From Draconibacterium aestuarii (GTDB lineage: Bacteria; Bacteroidota; Bacteroidia; Bacteroidales; Prolixibacteraceae): a DNA stretch of 64,000 bases. Position 1 is the stretch's first letter, and each line of letters starts with the position of its first letter. Positions 27,081 through 35,559 of the stretch are shown in pieces. Where the stretch lies: assembly GCA_026671195.1 (NCBI GenBank), contig JAPOHD010000020.1:62001-126000 (forward strand), given 5' to 3'. The notes beneath the pieces were generated by a model. It ran no database searches, was not told the origin of the DNA, and worked only from the letters and a program-made list of their open reading frames with translations. A program made the translations under genes and the position numbers.

Positions 27081-27115
27081 AGTTCAGCGCCCTAATTAAA
27101 GGCGCTGAACTTTTA
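27081..27115 (+). terminator. Intrinsic (possibly leaky) terminator after GH3
   Basis: A perfect 11-bp stem (27081-27091 with 27101-27111) with a 9-nt loop ends in four T. It sits inside the locus, 35 bp before the sulfatase gene, so either it is leaky or the sulfatase gene has its own promoter. Confidence 0.75.
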
Positions 27116-27149
27116 ATCTCCATCCCATTTTCTAATCAAGCAAAAGTTT

Positions 27150-28709
27150 ATGCGTAATATTTTTTACATACTTCTGGGTATTTTTGTGCTCACATCTTGT
27201 TCCCAAACAGCAACAAAACAAAAAAATACAAAGCGCCCCAATATCTTATTTATTATGTCCGACGACCATGCCCTTCAGGCAATTGGAGCATACGGACACC
27301 CCATTTCAAAACTGGCTCCAACGCCAAATATCGATCGTTTAGCTGCTGAAGGTGTTTTATTTCAGGAAAACTACTGTGCAAACTCAATTTGTGGACCAAG
27401 CCGCGCAACGGTTCTTACCGGAAAACACTCACACGCCAATGGTTTTATAAAAAACGACGGAACAAAATTCGATGGCCATCAGCCAACGATTCCAAATATT
27501 CTTCAACAAAATGGCTACGAAACCGCGGTAATTGGGAAATGGCATTTGAATACCGATCCCGTTGGTTTCGATTTCTACAAAATATTAAACGATCAGGGCG
27601 AATACAACAATCCTGATTTTATTACCAAAGACACTACGCTTCAGATAATGGGCTATGTAACCGATATTATCACCGATCTCAGCAAAGACTGGCTGGACAA
27701 CCGGGACGAAAGCAAACCCTTCTTTTTAATGATGCAGCACAAAGCACCTCATCGAAACTGGGTGCCAAATGCAAAATATTACCGTTTGTATGAAAATGTA
27801 GAGTTTCCGGTTCCTGATAATTTTTTTGATGATTATGAAGGACGCGAAGCAGCAGCTCTGCAGGAAATGAACATTTTTGAACACGGTTACGAAGGGCACG
27901 ACCTGAAAATGGTTACAGGTGTCGACAGCGATTCATTGCTATTTGACCCCTGGCCACATGTATTCTTTGGCCGAATGACCGATGCTGAGCGAATCGAGTT
28001 TTTGGATGCCTATCGCGAAAGAAATAATGATTACTACCAGACAGAACGTACCGAAAAAGAAAAAGCCGAATGGAAATTGCAGCGTTATTTGCAGGATTAT
28101 TTGGCTACCGTTAAATCGGTTGACGAAAGTGTTGGTGAAATTTACGACTACCTGGAAGAGAATGATCTGCTTGATAATACAATTGTAGTGTATACATCCG
28201 ATCAGGGATTTTTTTTGGGCGAGCACGGCTGGTTCGACAAACGCTGGATGTACGAAGAATCGTTCCGGATGCCACTGATGATTCTGGATCCTTCAAGCAA
28301 GGAGCAGGGAAGAAAGATTTCGGAACTTACACAAAATATCGATTTCGCTCCAACCTTTTTGGAAATGGCAGGCTTGCCGGTACCTGAAGAAATGCAGGGG
28401 CGTTCATTTTGGCCGCTGATGAAAGGCGAAGAATTGGAAGAGCCCTGGAGAGATGCACTTTATTATCATTATTACGAGTTCCCTGGATTTCATAGCGTGA
28501 GAGCGCACAACGGGGTAAAAACCGATCGCTATAAATTAATTCATTTCTACAATGAGGATCGCTGGGAGATGTTCGACCTCAAAAAAGATCCGACAGAGAT
28601 GAAAAACATTTATGGAGATGTTGCGTACAGAACGATTCAGGCCATGTTGCACAAAAAGCACAAAGAGCTGATCGAACAATATAACGTACCCGAAGAGTAT
28701 CTAAAATAG
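27150..28709 (+). CDS. Type I sulfatase (S1 family), lipoprotein
   Basis: The protein has 519 aa. The lipoprotein signal ends VLTSC. The formylglycine motif is of the Cys type, C-G-P-S-R with Cys81 (NSICGPSRATVLTG), so it needs an anaerobic anSME or FGE maturase, which is not in this window. Calcium-site residues are in IMSDDHALQ and YTSDQGFFLGEHGWFDKR. The overall pattern (GYETAVIGKWHL, MMQHKAPHRNW) resembles S1_11-type sulfatases, several of which remove 6-O-sulfate from N-acetylglucosamine, but other sugars are possible. Its presence in a SusCD operon suggests a sulfated, perhaps marine, glycan. Confidence 0.92.
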   Translation: MRNIFYILLGIFVLTSCSQTATKQKNTKRPNILFIMSDDHALQAIGAYGHPISKLAPTPNIDRLAAEGVLFQENYCANSICGPSRATVLTGKHSHANGFIKNDGTKFDGHQPTIPNILQQNGYETAVIGKWHLNTDPVGFDFYKILNDQGEYNNPDFITKDTTLQIMGYVTDIITDLSKDWLDNRDESKPFFLMMQHKAPHRNWVPNAKYYRLYENVEFPVPDNFFDDYEGREAAALQEMNIFEHGYEGHDLKMVTGVDSDSLLFDPWPHVFFGRMTDAERIEFLDAYRERNNDYYQTERTEKEKAEWKLQRYLQDYLATVKSVDESVGEIYDYLEENDLLDNTIVVYTSDQGFFLGEHGWFDKRWMYEESFRMPLMILDPSSKEQGRKISELTQNIDFAPTFLEMAGLPVPEEMQGRSFWPLMKGEELEEPWRDALYYHYYEFPGFHSVRAHNGVKTDRYKLIHFYNEDRWEMFDLKKDPTEMKNIYGDVAYRTIQAMLHKKHKELIEQYNVPEEYLK

Positions 28710-28730
28710 ATTTCTTTAGTATAAGTTGTT

Positions 28731-29555
28731 ATGGGAAACAGGAAGGTTATAAGGATACAAATAGGAAACAAATTAATATGGCAATTAACGCTGCTATTTT
28801 TGCTGGGCACTGCAATTCACTCGCAGGCACAACAGGAAGCAGGTGTTTTTAGCAAACTGCTGTTTGTTGACAATGGTGATACTTTAAAGTACCAGATTTT
28901 GTATCCTGAAAATTACAATCCTGACGAAAAATACCCATTGCTTTTGTTTTTGCACGGAGCAGGAGAGCGGGGCGACGATAACAAGCGACAAATGAATATG
29001 GGAGGAAACCTTTTTACCAAAGAGCAATCGCTAAAAGACCACCCGGCCATTGTTGTTTTTCCGCAATGCCCCGTTGATACCATGTGGACCGCCCGCATCA
29101 AACACAAAAACGAAGCTGGTGAGTGGGTTTTCGAATTTTCGGTAAAAGAAAAAGCGCCGCGTCCTGCAGAGATGGTGAATCAACTTGTTGAAAGTTTAAT
29201 TGAAACTCCTCAGGCAGATCAGCAAAGGGTATATATATTGGGGATTTCGATGGGCGGAATAGGTACATTGGAATTTTTGCATCGCTGGCCCGATAAATAT
29301 GCGGCAGCGGCTGTCATTTGCGGAGGTCACGATCCTGAACTCACCAAAAACTATCGCCACATTCCCATCTGGTTTTTCCACAGGAGAAAAGACGATGTAG
29401 TTCCCTCCCATTATTCAAAAGAAATATACGACAAGGTAAAAATAGGGAATAAGAGCACGAAGTACACACTGTATCCCGAAGCCAACCACAACAGCTGGGA
29501 TGCTGCTTTGGCTGAACCTGAGTTATTAAACTGGATTTTTAAATTTAAAAAGTAA
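28731..29555 (+). CDS. Exported alpha/beta-hydrolase esterase
   Basis: The protein has 274 aa with a signal peptide ending HSQAQ and an unusually long, basic n-region (start at 28731). It has the oxyanion stretch LLLFLHGAGERGDD, the nucleophile elbow GISMGGIG, an Asp in RRKDDVVP and a His in EANHNSWD, which is a complete catalytic triad of the prolyl-oligopeptidase/phospholipase-carboxylesterase type. In PULs such enzymes usually remove acetyl, feruloyl or methyl groups from polysaccharides. It lies 21 bp after the sulfatase and 4 bp before the GH43-like gene, clearly in one operon. The ester substrate is unknown. Confidence 0.88.
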   Translation: MGNRKVIRIQIGNKLIWQLTLLFLLGTAIHSQAQQEAGVFSKLLFVDNGDTLKYQILYPENYNPDEKYPLLLFLHGAGERGDDNKRQMNMGGNLFTKEQSLKDHPAIVVFPQCPVDTMWTARIKHKNEAGEWVFEFSVKEKAPRPAEMVNQLVESLIETPQADQQRVYILGISMGGIGTLEFLHRWPDKYAAAAVICGGHDPELTKNYRHIPIWFFHRRKDDVVPSHYSKEIYDKVKIGNKSTKYTLYPEANHNSWDAALAEPELLNWIFKFKK

Positions 29556-29559
29556 GCGT

Positions 29560-31368
29560 ATGAACTATAAATTGGCAAAATACCTGATGCTTTTTGTATT
29601 CGCATTCAGCGGTATGGCAAACGCACAGGAACAAATTCCTCAGACATACATAAATCCGATCGATCTGGATTATACTTATATGGTCTATAATTCGGCTAAA
29701 AACATATCCTACCGTTCGGGAGCAGATCCGGCTGTTATTGAATTCCGTGGAGAGTACTATATGTTTGTTACCCGTTCGTTTGGATACTGGCATTCAACCG
29801 ACCTGGTGAACTGGAATTTCATCAAACCGGCTCAATGGTACTTCGAAGGATCAAATGCACCAACTGCATTTAACTACAAAGATTCGCTGGTTTATGTTGC
29901 CGGAAACCCTGCCGGATACGGCAGTATCCTTTATTCAGACGACCTGAAAGCAGGTAAATGGACGCCTGTAGCATCCATCTCAAGCAACATTCAGGACTCG
30001 GAGCTTTTTATCGACGATGATGGCCGCACCTATCTTTACTGGGGCTCATCCAACGTATTTCCATTAAAAGTAAAAGAGCTGAATAAAGACGATCGGATGC
30101 TTCAAGTTGGAGAGCCAATCGAACTGATAAAATTGAATGAAGAAGAGCATGGTTGGGAGCGCTTTGGCGAGAACAATTTTCATCCTACTATAAAGGAAGG
30201 TTACATGGAAGGAGCTTCGATGACCAAGCACAATCGCAAATATTACCTGCAGTATGCCGCACCGGGCACGCAGTTTAATGTGTATGCCGATGGTGCTTAT
30301 GTGGGCGATTCTCCAACCGGACCATTCAAATACATGGAAGGCAACCCGGTAAGTTTTAAACCGGGTGGATTTACAAATGGCGCCGGGCATGGCATGACAA
30401 TGAAAGATACCAAAGATCAGTACTGGCATTTTGCGACAATGGCACTGGCATCAAATTCGCATTGGGAGCGTCGTTTATGCATGTTTCCAACCTATTTCGA
30501 CCAGGATGGCGTCATGTATAGCAATACAAGTTATGGCGATTACCCGCGTTACGCACCAAGTCACCCGAGCAAAGCAGGCGAGCACAATGGTTGGATGCTG
30601 TTATCTTATAAAGGAAAAGCAACCGTATCTAGCTCTGTTATGCAAATCTCAAAAAGTACAGCTACCGATGGCGAGTTTGATATTACAGAGATGAAAGAAG
30701 AGCTGACAGCCGACGGTAAGATAGTATCGCGCGTTTTAACCGATGAAAGCCCGAAATCATTCTGGGTGGCCGAAGCCAACGACGACAAACAGTGGGTGGA
30801 GATCGAGATGAACAATCCGGGAATGATTTACGCGCTGCAATTGAACTACCACGATCACGAGTCGGGCATTTACACCCGTGTTGAGGGTTTGCGTCACCGT
30901 TACACCATCGAAGCATCGGAAGATGGAAAGAACTGGAAAACCATTGTTGATAAAAGCAACAGCTACAATGATACGCCCAACGCATACATCACGCTGGATA
31001 TCCCTGTAAGAGCCAAATACATTCGTTACAACAACATTGAAATACCGGGTAAAAACCTGGCCATGTCCGAAATTCGTGTGTTTGGTTTGGGCGAAGGTGA
31101 AAAGCCTGCAAAAGTGAAGAATCTGCAGATCAGCCGCGAAAAAGACCGCCGCGATGCAGAACTTAGCTGGGATGTGGTAAAAGGCGCACAGGGCTACAAC
31201 ATTCGCTGGGGTATTGCACCCGATAAGCTTTATCACTCGTGGTTGGTTTATGATGTGAACGAGCATAAAGTTCCGTCATTGGACAAAGGAACATCCTATT
31301 ATTTCTCAATCGAAGCATTTAATGAAAATGGTATTTCTGAGAAAACCACACCTGTATTCGTAAAATAG
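29560..31368 (+). CDS. GH43-like enzyme with F5/8C (discoidin) and fibronectin-III domains
   Basis: The protein has 602 aa with a Sec signal ending MANAQ. The five-bladed propeller of clan GH-F occupies about residues 30-350 and has the expected triad: base Asp56 (SGADPAV), pKa-modulating Asp146 (QDSELFIDDDG) and acid Glu217 (EGASM). An F5/8 type C carbohydrate-binding domain (about 385-510, with DKQWVEIEM and KYIRYNNIEIPGKNLAMSEIRVFG) and a fibronectin-III domain (about 515-600) follow. GH43 members act on arabinose, xylose or galactose linkages; this multi-domain form could be a galactosidase or arabinofuranosidase. It starts 4 bp after the esterase stop. Confidence 0.88.
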   Translation: MNYKLAKYLMLFVFAFSGMANAQEQIPQTYINPIDLDYTYMVYNSAKNISYRSGADPAVIEFRGEYYMFVTRSFGYWHSTDLVNWNFIKPAQWYFEGSNAPTAFNYKDSLVYVAGNPAGYGSILYSDDLKAGKWTPVASISSNIQDSELFIDDDGRTYLYWGSSNVFPLKVKELNKDDRMLQVGEPIELIKLNEEEHGWERFGENNFHPTIKEGYMEGASMTKHNRKYYLQYAAPGTQFNVYADGAYVGDSPTGPFKYMEGNPVSFKPGGFTNGAGHGMTMKDTKDQYWHFATMALASNSHWERRLCMFPTYFDQDGVMYSNTSYGDYPRYAPSHPSKAGEHNGWMLLSYKGKATVSSSVMQISKSTATDGEFDITEMKEELTADGKIVSRVLTDESPKSFWVAEANDDKQWVEIEMNNPGMIYALQLNYHDHESGIYTRVEGLRHRYTIEASEDGKNWKTIVDKSNSYNDTPNAYITLDIPVRAKYIRYNNIEIPGKNLAMSEIRVFGLGEGEKPAKVKNLQISREKDRRDAELSWDVVKGAQGYNIRWGIAPDKLYHSWLVYDVNEHKVPSLDKGTSYYFSIEAFNENGISEKTTPVFVK

Positions 31369-31413
31369 ATGCTTTGAACGCTTAAAGCACGCACCACATT
31401 AAAATTCAAAAAA

Positions 31414-32790
31414 ATGAAAAAATTAGTAAGCACAATATTTATGGTCCTGATTATTTTTGGGGCTTCAGCTCAAAAAACAGATCACCAGATTCTGGAGGAA
31501 CTTTTGCAGAACACTGTTAAATACTACCAAATGTTACGGGCCGACAATGGTTTGTATCATGATTTTGTAAGCACAAAAGAAGAAACCAACCGTGGTTCTG
31601 CGGCAAACATTGGAATGGGTTTGGTGTCGCAATGTGTGGCTACCGAAATGGGCTGGACAACTACTGCCGAAGCAGAAATTATTGAAACCCTCGAATCCAT
31701 ATTGGGGCACAACAACAAAGGAATCAAACTTGATCGTACCGCAAACAACTGTTTTATCCATTTTTATGATATTGAAACAGGAAAAGCCATTGGCGAAGAC
31801 TGGAGTCCGATCGATACTGATTTGATGATATCAGGTGCTTTGTTTGCCAAGCGTTATTTTCATAACAATGAAAAGCTTGTGAAATATGTTGACGAACTAT
31901 ACAACATGGTTGATCAGTCGCAATTTATTGGCGATCCGGAAACCGGAAAGATTTCGCTGAAAATGAAAGAAGAAGGACCGGTTTTCGGGAACTGGACTTT
32001 GCCCTACAACGAATATATGGTTGTGGCATGGTTAGCCAAAAATCAGTCAACAGATCCCAATTCAACGGCCAATAAACTTTGGGAAAAATGGTATGGAAAT
32101 CCGGACGGGCTGCCAACAGCAATTTACACCTCGAAAAGCGGCGAGGAATTTCATGTGATGACGGATTTGGCAAAAACCCGCGAGTTTACATCAAACTTCA
32201 CGTTCATGTTCAACTACCTTTTTGTGAATGAGTTTACCACCAGCCCCAAATACCAGGAAGCCATGCGTCAGGCTGCGTTGGCCGACCGTGCCTGGTGGAA
32301 CGACCGCGATGATCTGAAAGCAAGGGGACTACAAGCTTACGAATGGGGAACTACTGCCGGATACGGACTGCGTAACAACAACGGAGAACTAACGGAAGGT
32401 TACTGCGTAGATAAGATTTGCCATGTTGAAAGTGTTGGAACAAACAATGACCGTAACAAAGGAAAGAACGTAGCTTTGAGTGCCATGGCAGGCTATTCAC
32501 CGGTACTACCCGATTTGGTTCGTCAGGATTTGATTTCGATTTACAAAGATCCGCGCGGCCTTGGAAAAATGGCCCTACCGGCCCGCGAAGGGATTTCAGA
32601 TGGCGGCGACTATATACTTTGGAAATACAGTTACAGCGACCTGAACTGGCGTCCGTCGCGGGTGGAAGGTGTGGATTACGCCTGCATGTTGCTCGGTTTG
32701 GCAGCTCTGCCTGAAATGTTAGGTGTGGAGTTCTTCCAGCAGTACAACGATTTTTTTAATCCGGAAATGCCTGCTTACAAAAGACAATAG
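31414..32790 (+). CDS. Exported protein of unknown function, probably helical-toroid enzyme
   Basis: The protein has 458 aa with a Sec signal ending GASAQ. I do not recognise a named family. It is rich in aromatic residues and in evenly spaced helices, as in (alpha/alpha)6 glycan-active enzymes such as the GH144-type or AGE-type folds, but without a motif I can assign. Conserved-looking acidic/aromatic patches are GEDWSPIDTD, AWWNDRDD, GLQAYEWGTTAGYG, YCVDKICHVESVG and WRPSRVEGVDYACMLLGL. It is the last gene of the SusCD operon (45 bp after the GH43-like gene) and ends at a strong terminator, so it is a candidate new hydrolase or lyase for the same glycan. Confidence 0.6.
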   Translation: MKKLVSTIFMVLIIFGASAQKTDHQILEELLQNTVKYYQMLRADNGLYHDFVSTKEETNRGSAANIGMGLVSQCVATEMGWTTTAEAEIIETLESILGHNNKGIKLDRTANNCFIHFYDIETGKAIGEDWSPIDTDLMISGALFAKRYFHNNEKLVKYVDELYNMVDQSQFIGDPETGKISLKMKEEGPVFGNWTLPYNEYMVVAWLAKNQSTDPNSTANKLWEKWYGNPDGLPTAIYTSKSGEEFHVMTDLAKTREFTSNFTFMFNYLFVNEFTTSPKYQEAMRQAALADRAWWNDRDDLKARGLQAYEWGTTAGYGLRNNNGELTEGYCVDKICHVESVGTNNDRNKGKNVALSAMAGYSPVLPDLVRQDLISIYKDPRGLGKMALPAREGISDGGDYILWKYSYSDLNWRPSRVEGVDYACMLLGLAALPEMLGVEFFQQYNDFFNPEMPAYKRQ

Positions 32791-32832
32791 TTTGCTTATT
32801 AAGAGAATAGCATAATTTGATATTCAAAATTG

Positions 32833-32887
32833 CAGGGATCTAGCCAAATGCCACATGTGGTTTTCTGGCTTTATTCCTGTTTTTTTT
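32833..32887 (+). terminator. Strong terminator closing the SusCD operon
   Basis: A long compound hairpin is visible: outer arms 32833-32839 with 32873-32879 (one wobble), then AGCCA at 32842-32846 with TGGCT at 32866-32870, and a self-complementary decamer at 32851-32860. It is followed by eight T at 32880-32887. Confidence 0.8.
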
Positions 32888-32940
32888 ACTTGAATACCAG
32901 GTCCAACAAAGCACGTTTACAATAGTTAAAATGAAAACAG

Positions 32941-33508
32941 ATGAAAACAATTAAATTACTACTTATTACTGCCCTTTTATTGGCCGGAGCAGACACTTTT
33001 GGCCAAAAGAATTCCCAAAGGAATCAAAAGAACAATTCGAAAAACAATGTTATACATACTGTTCCCAGAAATAATGTGAAGTATAAAAAAACCAGTAACA
33101 AAAGTACGAAGCTATCACAGTTTGCCGGGAAATACGATTGGAATAAAACACAAGGGCAGTAACGTTCATTTTAGTGCAGGAAGGTACTACAGGTATAATG
33201 CAGGAAGGTACACTTATGTTGCCCCTCCGGTTGGCATCAGAATAAATATTTTACCAGCTGGTTATATTCAGTTTAGCCTGGGCCGAAACGCTTATATTTT
33301 CTGCGAAGGAGTTTATTAACGACAAGTAAACAAAGCGTATGAAGTTGTTAATCCACCTATGAATGCAGTTATTCCAAAACTCCCAGGAGATGCGGAAAGA
33401 ATTGAAATTAACGGGCAAATGTACTGGGAATGTTACGGCACCATCTATCAGGCAGTGCGCACGCCACAGGGAAGAGGCTACCAGGTGGTTGGTAATATCG
33501 ACTGGTAA
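32941..33508 (+). pseudogene. DUF6515-like exported protein, broken by a frameshift and a nonsense codon
   Basis: The first frame gives a clear signal peptide (MKTIKLLLITALLLAG to TFGQ) and a basic, Asn/Lys-rich stretch but stops at 33160-33162. From about 33090 the +1 frame continues with family-like text (SLPGN, GRYYRYNAGRYTYVAPPVG, ILPAGY, EGVY), stops at a TAA at 33317-33319 exactly where a Tyr codon is expected, then goes on in the same frame (RQVNKAYEVVNPP, MYWECYGTIYQAV, GYQVVGNIDW) to a stop at 33506-33508. A one-base change in the A7 run at 33085-33091 would join the first two parts. Intact members are small secreted proteins with repeated tyrosine-rich modules and no known function. 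Confidence 0.75.
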
Positions 33509-33970
33509 ACAGCTCGCATTTTAGCAGCTTAACACGATATGGAAGAATGATTTTAGCTGCTTCGGGATGGAAATGATTACTCAATTGGCAATTTGCAGAC
33601 CTTCAAGGTTTCGAAAACCTTGAAGGTCTCTATGTTTTAAAAAAGGCAAAAACACGTAACCCGCTGAAATATAAGCTCTCGCAAATCTGCGGCTGGCTAC
33701 CCGACGCAAAGGATTGGCCCCTGCAAACCTGCGAGAGGTAACTTTTACCGTCGGAAACGCTCCTGCAAACCTGCGAGAGCAAATCCGGCGCAACGGAAAC
33801 GCTCCTGCAAATCTGCGGGATGGAATCTTTTACAAAAGATTGGCCCCTGCAAATCTGCGACAGCCAACTTTTTCTGTCGGAAAGGCCCCTGCAAACCTGC
33901 GGGAAGCAATCTGACGCAACGGAAACTCTCTCGCAAACCTGCGGGAAAGAATTTTTTATAAAAGATTGAT
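33509..33970. other. Non-coding region between pseudogene and DoxX-fusion gene
   Basis: These 462 bp hold no credible gene. They contain a long hairpin at 33598-33628 and the 42-bp tandem array described separately. Small open frames on both strands here are by-products of the 42-bp period, which keeps all three frames open. Confidence 0.7.
33598..33628. terminator. 14-bp perfect hairpin, terminator or dispersed repeat
   Basis: GACCTTCAAGGTTT at 33598-33611 and its exact complement at 33615-33628 enclose a 3-nt loop. It is nearly symmetric and could work in either direction, though no long T-run follows. Similar ACCTTGAAGGT-type hairpins are, to my knowledge, common as dispersed elements in Bacteroidota. 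Confidence 0.6.
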
Positions 33971-33974
33971 TTAC
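33681..33974. repeat. Tandem array of seven 42-bp units
   Basis: The anchor GCAAA-Y-CTGCG begins at 33681, 33723, 33765, 33807, 33849, 33891 and 33933, that is, exactly every 42 bp. The first 15 or so bases of each unit are conserved (GCAAAYCTGCGRGA). The rest falls into three tail types in the order A-B-A-C-B-A-C: A with GACGCAACGG-like text (units 1, 3, 6), B with CTTTT-then-GTCGGAAA (units 2, 5), C with an AATCTTTT/AAAAGATT inverted repeat (unit 4 perfect, unit 7 weaker). The last unit runs over the stop codon of the DoxX-fusion gene. Confidence 0.9.
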
Positions 33975-35473
33975 CCAAACCACTCCCGCCTTCTTCCCTG
34001 CAGATTATTTAAGGTATCAATGGTAATATTCACATCGTTTACCACCTGGAAATCGAACATCCCCACACAAATAAAATCGGCACCATTTTTAAAGGCCCAG
34101 TTAAAACCATCTTCGGGTTGAATTGCCCCGGCTGCCAAAACTTTAAAACCCATTACCGGAACTTTTGCCCGCTCAACAAACTCAACCGTCCTGTCGGGAA
34201 ACAAGCAGAAAATATTGTTGTGAAACTTATTGTGGTCGGGATAATTTTTACCATCCACCTCAAACGGAACGCGGTTTTCGCGCGGGTGGGCCGACCAGTA
34301 ATTATCGTGATGCATGGTTTTCATATAATAATCGGGAATAATTCCGGCTTCTTCGCAGGCAATTAACGAATCAACCGTATGTGACGCCAGTCCTGCCGTG
34401 TAACCCTGCTTGCGAATGTGATCCAGCATTTCTTCAATTACATCCAATTTATGGTCGCGTACCAGCCAGTCGCAATGGTTTCCCTGTATTTGAATAATAT
34501 CGACGCCAAAATCAATGGCTTTATCAATATTTACAAGATAATCCTTATTTTCCATATCAGGTGCCACCTGACTGATTACCTTAATTTTACTCCCTGTTAG
34601 TTTTTTATACTTCTGCATGGTTTCGTTGGTGGGGAACCCGATATTTATCGTATTGATTCCCGCGTTTTCTGCCAACATCAGGGTTTCAAAAATCTTTTTT
34701 TCAGTATTATAGGCTCTAAACAACGACGGTACATAATGCAAATCGCGCGAATGTGCCCAACCCCCAATCAGGTTTCCACCGGCTACCAATCTGCTAATCT
34801 CATGATCACCAATTTTTCCCTTTGGCAACTCACCTTTTAACTCCTTTATACTTGCGCCGCCTACTTTTATTGTTGCACCCGAAAGTGTATCTATGCCAAA
34901 CTTTTGCGTTTCGCGGAAAGCCCCCAGCCCCAGAACACCCAAAGCCGGAATAGCAGCAAGATTTTTTAAAGCATCGCGACGCGAATTTCCTTCAGGTTCT
35001 GCTGTTGTTTCACTTTTCTTTTCTTTCGAAAAAACCGGCATGGCATAAAGTCCCCAGCCTTTGTCTTTCAAAAAAACAAAAAGCAACAACGCCAACGCTT
35101 CAATCATATTTTTATTCACGATATACAAACTCCCTTCTGATCCAGCCAAGAGTGAGCCGCCAAATGGCGGGTGCGCAAAATAGTACAAAAGCAATAATAC
35201 AATTCCGCAGAACGACGAAAAGCGAACAACCAAACCAAGAGAAAGAGCAAGACCTATAAGAATGAGTGCTGAAATATTTAGCGGATCGACCACAGCCATA
35301 ATACTTTCTGAGCCGCCCATCCACTGGTAGAATCCTGAAAGCGGCCCGGTTGAACTCGACAAATAACCTGATGCACTCCAGTTGCCGGCAAAGAGTTTTG
35401 CGAATCCTTCATACAAAAAATGCCAGCCAATGGCTATCCTAAAAACAGTGATTATAAGCTTTTTCCAGTTCAT
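33971..35473 (-). CDS. DoxX membrane domain fused to a Tat-like segment and a TIM-barrel domain
   Basis: The protein has 500 aa; the start at 35473 gives MNWKKLI. Residues 1-150 form four membrane helices of the DoxX family (GWHFLYEGFAKL, YYFAHPPFGGSLLAG). A linker then carries a twin-arginine-like motif (NSRRDALK) directly before a hydrophobic segment (AAIPALGVLGLGAF). The last 300 residues form an aldolase/aldo-keto-reductase-like TIM barrel with His-rich loops (QGNHCDW, LASHTVDS, KTMHHDNYWSAH) that could bind metal. The likely topology places the barrel in the periplasm by Tat export of a fifth helix. The function is unknown. It lies 86 bp downstream of the GH78 gene on the same strand and may be cotranscribed with it. 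Confidence 0.8.
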   Translation of the reverse strand: MNWKKLIITVFRIAIGWHFLYEGFAKLFAGNWSASGYLSSSTGPLSGFYQWMGGSESIMAVVDPLNISALILIGLALSLGLVVRFSSFCGIVLLLLYYFAHPPFGGSLLAGSEGSLYIVNKNMIEALALLLFVFLKDKGWGLYAMPVFSKEKKSETTAEPEGNSRRDALKNLAAIPALGVLGLGAFRETQKFGIDTLSGATIKVGGASIKELKGELPKGKIGDHEISRLVAGGNLIGGWAHSRDLHYVPSLFRAYNTEKKIFETLMLAENAGINTINIGFPTNETMQKYKKLTGSKIKVISQVAPDMENKDYLVNIDKAIDFGVDIIQIQGNHCDWLVRDHKLDVIEEMLDHIRKQGYTAGLASHTVDSLIACEEAGIIPDYYMKTMHHDNYWSAHPRENRVPFEVDGKNYPDHNKFHNNIFCLFPDRTVEFVERAKVPVMGFKVLAAGAIQPEDGFNWAFKNGADFICVGMFDFQVVNDVNITIDTLNNLQGRRREWFG

Positions 35474-35559
35474 TTTTATTGGTTTTATTATCAATCAGAA
35501 TTACAGCCTTTTAAATTACAAATTCCTGTTACATCTTTTCAACTCAAATATAAAATCGT

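Noticed and set aside
31370-31389. Terminator between the GH43-like gene and the last PUL gene
   Set aside because: The 6-bp stem has no T-run and the genes are only 45 bp apart.
33681-33974. CRISPR array
   Set aside because: The conserved part is only about 15 bp, the variable parts fall into three recurring classes and are not unique spacers, and no cas gene is near.
33630-33983. Repeat protein encoded across the 42-bp array (both strands have open frames with 14-residue repeats)
   Set aside because: A 42-bp period keeps every frame open; the frames lack a plausible start region or signal, and the minus-strand one overlaps the end of the DoxX-fusion gene.
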